Origin: Aliirhizobium smilacinae
Lineage (GTDB): Bacteria; Pseudomonadota; Alphaproteobacteria; Rhizobiales; Rhizobiaceae
Direction of reading: 5' to 3'
DNA: 64,000 bases
Assembly: GCF_006335145.1 (NCBI RefSeq)
Contig: NZ_VDMN01000001.1
Coordinates: forward strand, 620,001-684,000
Shown: piece after piece, positions 58,673 to 64,000 of the stretch
How positions within the stretch are numbered: the stretch's first letter is position 1
Layout of the letters: the number at the start of each line of letters is the position of its first letter
Made by a program: the position numbers and the translations under genes
Notes under the pieces: generated by a model
Database searches by the model: none
Told to the model about the DNA's origin: nothing
The model's input: the letters and a program-made list of their open reading frames with translations, nothing else

Positions 58673-59712
58673 GCGCGCACCTCGGGAAGATCAGAAAGAC
58701 GATCGACAATGCTCTTCATCAGATCCTCGTTGTAAGTTCTGTTCTGGAAGGTTCTATGTCGCCCACCACTTGCAACCCTCTCGCGCAAATCGACATCAGC
58801 AAGCAATCGACGGCATTGCGCAATGCATTCATCGGCATTGTCGAAAAACAGCGCCTCGTCTCCGTCACGATACAGGTTGGCGTGATGAATTGTGCGTGGA
58901 GCACACATGGCCGCACCGATTGCTGGAATCTCTGTAGATCGTGTCGTGTGAAGATCAGAGTTGGCGCCATTCACTAGAACGAGCGCAACTTTTGAACACT
59001 GGATCGCTTTGGCATAATCAGCGCCGTTCAAGAACCTGAATTGAACGGCCGAGCGGATACGTTCAAAATCAGGCGAACGTTCCCATCGCAAACCATAAAT
59101 CTTTAGAGGCAGGCCAGCTTCAACGAGCTTTGCCATGAAGGCATCTCGCCCAGGCATCCAAGCCCCTGCAAAAATCACATCCGACGCCCATTCCGCAGTC
59201 TCGGCCTTCGTCAGGGATTGCGGCTGATGAGCGACCTCATCTGCACTGAACCAAACCTGCATGGGCTGTTTTCCAGTCAGTTTCTGGACCAGCACATCGG
59301 CATTTTCGCGCCTAGGCGTGACTAGGAGGTCGTATCCCGGTGCGGCGCGTCGGAACAAGGTCCATCTTCGCCTTTCTGGGGGAGGATCGCCGTAGGGATT
59401 GTCCTGGCAGTAATTCGCTGTTTTCGACGCTACCTGGCGGATGTGACGCAGCGCCTTGGGACCGACGACATCGCCAGAATCAACCAGCGCTATGGGAAAC
59501 CGCTGTTGGGCGATCTGACGCTTCAAGGAGCGGGCGACGATGCCGTCGAGTCCGGGGCCGCCAAACCGACTCAGCCATAAGGCCCAATGCTTTGGAAGAT
59601 CCTCGTAAGGGGAGATGTGAACCACATCATAACCAGACCGTCGTAAAGCTTCCGCCCTGTGAAGGCTCGTTCCGGCTTTAGACCCAATATAAAGAATTTT
59701 TCCGTGTAACAT
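58669..59712 (-). CDS. CgeB-like glycosyltransferase
   Basis: The protein of about 347 residues begins HGKILYIGSKAGTSLHRAEA and ends with the Glyco_trans_1_2 pattern STEIPAIGAAMCAPRTIHHA, YRDGDEALFFDNADECI and a helical C-terminus. This fold occurs in CgeB-like and many EPS glycosyltransferases. ATG 59712 is preferred to an upstream in-frame start that would add a hydrophobic, non-family leader. It overlaps the following GT4 gene, so both are translated together. Confidence 0.82.
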   Translation of the reverse strand: MLHGKILYIGSKAGTSLHRAEALRRSGYDVVHISPYEDLPKHWALWLSRFGGPGLDGIVARSLKRQIAQQRFPIALVDSGDVVGPKALRHIRQVASKTANYCQDNPYGDPPPERRRWTLFRRAAPGYDLLVTPRRENADVLVQKLTGKQPMQVWFSADEVAHQPQSLTKAETAEWASDVIFAGAWMPGRDAFMAKLVEAGLPLKIYGLRWERSPDFERIRSAVQFRFLNGADYAKAIQCSKVALVLVNGANSDLHTTRSTEIPAIGAAMCAPRTIHHANLYRDGDEALFFDNADECIAQCRRLLADVDLRERVASGGRHRTFQNRTYNEDLMKSIVDRLSDLPEVRA

Positions 59713-59824
59713 TCCCAAACGCCATGTGATGAGCAGCATTACGAACGGCAGTGTCAACTATCGAACTAACGCTCGCAGTCCGATCGACAGATCTTGAGAC
59801 TTTGCCTGCTATGGAGAAAAGCGA

Positions 59825-60778
59825 TTAATCGTGCCGTCGCTCGAGGTAGTCACCACGCTTGAATATCTCATAAACCCCTGCAATCCCTTCTTCGAGGCCG
59901 ATCTGCGGCGCCCAACCGAGTCCGCGAAGTTTGCCTGCGCTCATCAGCTTACGTGGTGTTCCATCCGGTTTGGCCAGATCATGGCTGATTTTACCAGCGA
60001 AACCGACCACGTCGCAGACGAGCTTTGTGAGCTCCAGAATAGCTATATCGTCACCGGAACCGACATTGACATGCGTGTCGTCTGAATAGTTTTTCATCAA
60101 ATGAACGCACGCGTCTGCGCAATCATCGACGTGAAGAAATTCGCGACGCGGAGTACCGGTGCCCCACATGACGATTTCTTCCAGGTTATTGACCTTTGCC
60201 TCATGGGCCTTGCGAATGAGGGCGGGCATGACATGGCTTGATTTCAGATCGAAATTGTCACCAGGGCCATAGAGGTTTGTTGGCATTGCGGAGATGAAGT
60301 CATCCCCATGCTGCTTGCGAAAGGCCTGGCACAATTTAATGCCAGCAATCTTGGCGATCGCGTACCATTCGTTGGTAGGTTCGAGTGCGCCGGTCAAGAG
60401 GCTTTCCTCGACAATGGGCTGATCGGCGAACTTCGGATAGATGCAAGATGAACCCAAAAACATGAGTTTCTCGACGCCGACTTTGTGAGCTGCGTGGATG
60501 AGGTTGGCCTCAAGGATCAGGTTTTCGTAGAGAAATTCGGCTGGATAGGTTTCATTGGCCAAAATACCGCCAACCTTGGCAGCTGCAAGAAAAACCGCAT
60601 CAGGACGATTGCTAGTCAGCCAAGCCTCGACTGCGTCCTGTCTGGTCAGATCCAGCTCAGCACGAGTGGCCGTCAAGATCGTGCATTCTTCCGCTGCAAG
60701 TCTTCGGACGATCGCTGCACCAACCATGCCTCGATGGCCGGCTACATAGACTTTTTTGCCCTTCAGCTCGTACGCCAC
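59825..60778 (-). CDS. fcl: GDP-L-fucose synthase
   Basis: The 317-residue short-chain dehydrogenase has the Rossmann motif VYVAGHRGMVGAAIVRRL, the conserved FLAAAKVGGILANETYPAEF, GSSCIYPKFADQPI, and the catalytic Y-x3-K in WYAIAKIAGIKLCQAF. These are diagnostic for the GDP-4-keto-6-deoxymannose 3,5-epimerase-4-reductase (WcaG/Fcl), which makes GDP-L-fucose. It lies two bases after gmd, its pathway partner. The product feeds fucosyltransferases of this EPS locus. Confidence 0.96.
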   Translation of the reverse strand: MAYELKGKKVYVAGHRGMVGAAIVRRLAAEECTILTATRAELDLTRQDAVEAWLTSNRPDAVFLAAAKVGGILANETYPAEFLYENLILEANLIHAAHKVGVEKLMFLGSSCIYPKFADQPIVEESLLTGALEPTNEWYAIAKIAGIKLCQAFRKQHGDDFISAMPTNLYGPGDNFDLKSSHVMPALIRKAHEAKVNNLEEIVMWGTGTPRREFLHVDDCADACVHLMKNYSDDTHVNVGSGDDIAILELTKLVCDVVGFAGKISHDLAKPDGTPRKLMSAGKLRGLGWAPQIGLEEGIAGVYEIFKRGDYLERRHD

Positions 60779-60780
60779 TC

Positions 60781-61923
60781 TTAGCCCTCCACACTCACCG
60801 GAAGGTCAAGACCATGCTCCTTCAAGAGTGCGTGCCTTCGCGCTGACTTGTGGTCTTCGACGACCATTTCCGCACACATTTCGCGCGCCGTGATTTCTGG
60901 CACCCACCCCAGCTTTTCCTTGGCCTTGTCGGAAGAGCCGAGCAATGTTTCGACTTCCGCGGGGCGGAAATATCGGGGATCAATTTTCATGATGACGTCG
61001 CCGACCTTAATGGCCGGCGCCATGTCACCGTTGTTTGCGACAACCGTGGCGATCTCATTGATACCCTCGCCCGAAAACTCCAAGGTCAGGCCCAACTCAC
61101 TGGCTGTCCAGTGAATGAACTCGCGCACAGAGTATTGAAGTCCAGTCGAGATAACGAAATCGTCCGGCTCTTCCTGTTGGAGCATCATCCATTGCATGCG
61201 TACGTAGTCTTTCGCGTGCCCCCAGTCGCGCAGTGAATCGATATTGCCCATGAAAAGGCAGCTCTCCAGCCCCATTGCAATGTTGGAGAGGCCACGGGTG
61301 ATTTTCCGAGTGACGAAGGTCTCACCACGACGGGGAGATTCATGATTGAACAATATGCCGTTGCACGCGTACATGCCGTAGGCTTCGCGGTAGTTTACCG
61401 TGATCCAATAGGCGTAAAGCTTGGCGACAGCGTAGGGTGACCGCGGGTAAAAAGGTGTCGTCTCGCGCTGTGGGGTTTCCTGAACGAGGCCGTAGAGTTC
61501 GGACGTGGACGCCTGATAAAATCTAGATTTTTTTTCAAGCCCCAAGAACCGGATGGCTTCCAGCAGTCGCAGAGTTCCAATCGCATCAACGTCGGCTGTG
61601 TATTCGGGTGCTTCGAAGCTAACCGCCACATGCGACTGAGCCCCAAGATTGTAAACTTCGTCAGGCTCTATATCCCTGATGAGGCGGGTGAGGTTCGACG
61701 TATCCGAAAGATCACCATAGTGCAGTTTGAACCGCGCATCTGTCATGTGAGGATCTTCATAAATATGATCGACACGCGACGTATTGAAAAGCGAGGCACG
61801 ACGCTTGATCCCGTGCACCTCATAGCCCTTCTCGAGCAGGAATTCAGCAAGATATGAACCGTCTTGCCCGGTCACACCGGTTATGAGAGCAACTTTTCCG
61901 TTGAGGGCCGGCAGATCGGGCAT
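60781..61923 (-). CDS. gmd: GDP-mannose 4,6-dehydratase
   Basis: The 380-residue enzyme has the Rossmann motif [36 protein letters not shown], the [20 protein letters not shown] segment, the active-site Y-x3-K in [15 protein letters not shown] and [17 protein letters not shown], all typical of Gmd. It converts GDP-mannose into GDP-4-keto-6-deoxymannose, the substrate of the adjacent fcl product. The start ATG 61923 is preceded by CAGGAGATTAAG. It is the first gene of the gmd-fcl pair. Confidence 0.97.
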   Translation of the reverse strand: MPDLPALNGKVALITGVTGQDGSYLAEFLLEKGYEVHGIKRRASLFNTSRVDHIYEDPHMTDARFKLHYGDLSDTSNLTRLIRDIEPDEVYNLGAQSHVAVSFEAPEYTADVDAIGTLRLLEAIRFLGLEKKSRFYQASTSELYGLVQETPQRETTPFYPRSPYAVAKLYAYWITVNYREAYGMYACNGILFNHESPRRGETFVTRKITRGLSNIAMGLESCLFMGNIDSLRDWGHAKDYVRMQWMMLQQEEPDDFVISTGLQYSVREFIHWTASELGLTLEFSGEGINEIATVVANNGDMAPAIKVGDVIMKIDPRYFRPAEVETLLGSSDKAKEKLGWVPEITAREMCAEMVVEDHKSARRHALLKEHGLDLPVSVEG

Positions 61924-62211
61924 CTTAATCTCCTGTAACTAGTAGAAAACAATACGGCATTACGACAGACAAACAAATTAGCGCATCGAAAGCGGATATT
62001 CGTTCCCGCATAGCCTACCCACTACACTTAAACAACATATCGCAATTCTTTTAGTTAACTCACATGCCTGCAACCATAAGAATATTGGTCCGAACCAATA
62101 TGCAATTATACTCTATTTCCTCGCAACTACGCATGAGACGCCACAGCCTCACTGCTTCATATCACGGAAGATTATTTAATCAGACAACCCTGTTGCGAGA
62201 CGTAAAACTCG
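61924..62211. other. AT-rich intergenic region upstream of gmd
   Basis: No gene is recognised. Since gmd and the co-polymerase gene are both on the minus strand, this space holds the end of the co-polymerase transcript and the gmd promoter; the sequence near 61970-62060 is AT-rich. Confidence 0.4.
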
Positions 62212-64000
62212 CTATTTGCTTGGGAAGTACTTCTCTGCGTATTTGCCGTAATGAGCACTTCCCAGAGCCGAACCGTATCGTTCAAGGCGCTTCATATCGA
62301 CCTTATTGAGGGCAAGGCCCAACGTCTTTTCCGAGAAGCGAGGGTTGTTGTCGAAAAACTCTTGGAGACTCTTACGAGGGGTCCGCCCCCAATGGGCAAC
62401 AAATACATAACCATCCACCACACCGCTGGCGGCGAATGCGTCGGTAAGCGCGGCAACCGGAGGAAAATCGATGATCACGACATCGAAACGTTGCCGCAGT
62501 TTGGCAATGAATTGATGGGTTCGAGGATTGCTGAACAGATCGTTGCCCTGTTGCGCTCGCGTAGCACCAGGCAGAAAAGCGAGCCCACTTCCTTCTTCCA
62601 GTACCAATACCTCGTTCAGTTCAGCACGATCGTTAATAACGTCGATGAGGCCGCGCTTGGGGGAACCCACCAAACTTCTGGTAAGGCTTGGATTGCGCAA
62701 ATCCCCATCTATGAGAATTGTTCTTGTGCCCTGAAAAGCCAGAGAAGACGCCAAGTTTTTGGCGATCGTGGACTTTCCTTCATCAGGAAACATCGACGCC
62801 AAGCCGACGACCATACCCTTATTACCAACCAGACCCAGATCAATCTTGATTTTCAGCGCACGAATCGCTTCCGAGAATTGCGATAGCGGCCGATCGACGA
62901 CTTCGCGCAGCACGCCAGCATCGCTATTGATAGTAGCAGACAATTCCGGCTTGCCGAACTTTATATCCTTGCCTCGGCGTATCGAAGCCACGTTGAGTTC
63001 CCGAGATCTAGGCTGATCCAAGATGGGGATATTGGCAAGAAACTCCAGACCCAATTCATCTCTGACCTGCGCAGGTGTTCGCACGCCCCTATCACGCCAT
63101 TCGCGCAATCCACCAATCCCCGCGCCAAACGCTGCTCCAATGAATATAAAGCCTATAAGGAACGCAGTCTTTTGTGGACCGCTGGGCACTATCGGCAAAG
63201 AGGGATCACTGATAATTCTGGAATCGGTGACAGGAAAGGACTGCTGTTGCTGCATTTCCTGCGATTTCTGAAGAAATGTAGAATAAAGGAGCTTTAGCGA
63301 TTCAGACTCCTGCTCGAGCCCTCGCAATTTGACCATGGCGCTGTCGTTGGAGACCGATCGTGCGCGCAAGTCCGTAATGGTTTGCTGAATGCTATTGACG
63401 CGGCTTTGAGCAATAGAGACGTCGCTTTGATAACCAGGAAGTTGGTTTTTCAATTCCTCGAATATCAAACGCTCGTATTCGGCCATGTCTTTAGTGGCTT
63501 TTATAGCTACGCTGTGGTTGTCGCCGTATCGGGCCTTCATGTCGCTATATAATTTCGCGGCATCCAGATACTTGCCACGAAGCTGAGCGATATTGGGGTT
63601 TCCGGCAGACTCGGTGATGCTTGCGGTCGTGTCTTGCTTGTCGACGATTTCTTTCAGACGCTGGTATCGAGCACTAGCATTATCGAGAGATAACCGGGCA
63701 GTCGCAAGTTGCGTTGTGGCATCGGTCAGCGACTGCTCGTCGATCAGCCGGCCGGAAGCGGCAACGAGGTTGTTGTCGGCTCGATATTTCTGGACGGCCT
63801 GATCGGCGGCAAGCGACCGGGATCTCAGCTCGCGGATACGATCCTCCATCCACCCGGTTGCTCGACGTGTCGAGTCAAATTTCGAGTCAAGCTGATCCTC
63901 AAGATATGCGTTCACGTATTGGCCAGTTATTGCCTGCGCCAGAATTGGATCTCTGTCAGAGTATTCAAGAGCAAACACGTAAGCTCGCCCGACGCGGCTG
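62212..64000 (-). CDS. Wzz/BY-kinase polysaccharide co-polymerase, N-terminus outside window
   Basis: The frame stays open to the right edge, so the first part of the Wzz domain is missing. The readable 595 residues begin RVGRAYVFALEYSDRDPILA, continue with a long periplasmic coiled coil (about 60-240), a second membrane helix (FLIGFIFIGAAFGAGIGGLR), and a BY-kinase-like P-loop domain: Walker A SMFPDEGKSTIAKNL, Walker A' TILIDGDLRNP and Walker B FDVVIIDFPP. The tail has only three tyrosines (Y-G-S, Y-G-K-Y, Y-F-P), fewer than in Wzc. It is of the ExoP/VpsO type and should set EPS chain length and export. Confidence 0.93.
   Translation of the reverse strand, partial: SRVGRAYVFALEYSDRDPILAQAITGQYVNAYLEDQLDSKFDSTRRATGWMEDRIRELRSRSLAADQAVQKYRADNNLVAASGRLIDEQSLTDATTQLATARLSLDNASARYQRLKEIVDKQDTTASITESAGNPNIAQLRGKYLDAAKLYSDMKARYGDNHSVAIKATKDMAEYERLIFEELKNQLPGYQSDVSIAQSRVNSIQQTITDLRARSVSNDSAMVKLRGLEQESESLKLLYSTFLQKSQEMQQQQSFPVTDSRIISDPSLPIVPSGPQKTAFLIGFIFIGAAFGAGIGGLREWRDRGVRTPAQVRDELGLEFLANIPILDQPRSRELNVASIRRGKDIKFGKPELSATINSDAGVLREVVDRPLSQFSEAIRALKIKIDLGLVGNKGMVVGLASMFPDEGKSTIAKNLASSLAFQGTRTILIDGDLRNPSLTRSLVGSPKRGLIDVINDRAELNEVLVLEEGSGLAFLPGATRAQQGNDLFSNPRTHQFIAKLRQRFDVVIIDFPPVAALTDAFAASGVVDGYVFVAHWGRTPRKSLQEFFDNNPRFSEKTLGLALNKVDMKRLERYGSALGSAHYGKYAEKYFPSK

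Overview
The window looks like a chromosome or large-replicon segment of an alphaproteobacterium of the Hyphomicrobiales, most likely Rhizobiaceae. The reasons are a DUF982-type protein, an ExoX/SyrA-type exopolysaccharide repressor, a PrsD/PrsE-like type I exporter, an ExoP-like polysaccharide co-polymerase, and TTAA-N7-TTAG and rhizobial codon flavour. No rRNA, tRNA, CRISPR array or intact transposon was recognised.

Region 1 (1-27.9 kb) is a loose accessory region of mostly single genes. It carries a multi-PAS GGDEF protein with a degenerate EAL domain, two neighbouring DUF4360-type secreted proteins (one fused to an autotransporter-like barrel), an SARP/BTAD-TPR regulator, two KTSC proteins, a NUDIX hydrolase, two convergent XRE regulators, a type I secretion ABC/HlyD pair, and several membrane microproteins of about 30-50 residues. 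Scattered through it are five secreted proteins that share a C-terminal tail: V-P-G-P-E-A-G-A-G, then a short hydrophobic helix, then a cluster of arginines/lysines. This is the architecture of PEP-CTERM exosortase substrates, but with a distinct signature.

Region 2 (28.0-41.1 kb) is a VirB/VirD4 type IV secretion operon: virB1-B2-B3-B4, a second lytic transglycosylase, virB5, a small lipoprotein, virB6, virB8-B9-B10-B11 and virD4. Most genes overlap by a few bases. No relaxase or recognisable oriT lies in the window.

Region 3 (41.4-64 kb) is an exopolysaccharide locus, largely on the minus strand: an acyltransferase, a Wzy-like polymerase, a WcaF-like acetyltransferase, a secreted carbohydrate-active-like protein, seven glycosyltransferases, a Wzx-like flippase, GDP-fucose synthesis (gmd, fcl) and the C-terminal part of a Wzz/BY-kinase. 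Three plus-strand genes are inserted in it: a TIGR03790-like protein (a family known to co-occur with exosortases), a divergent exosortase with a Cys-Arg-His triad, and a small partner protein overlapping the exosortase.

The most interesting reading is that region 3 encodes the sorting enzyme and the polysaccharide, while region 1 encodes at least five cognate substrates, giving a VPGPEAGAG-CTERM/exosortase system coupled to EPS production. The link between enzyme and tail is an inference from co-occurrence and family knowledge; it is not shown directly.
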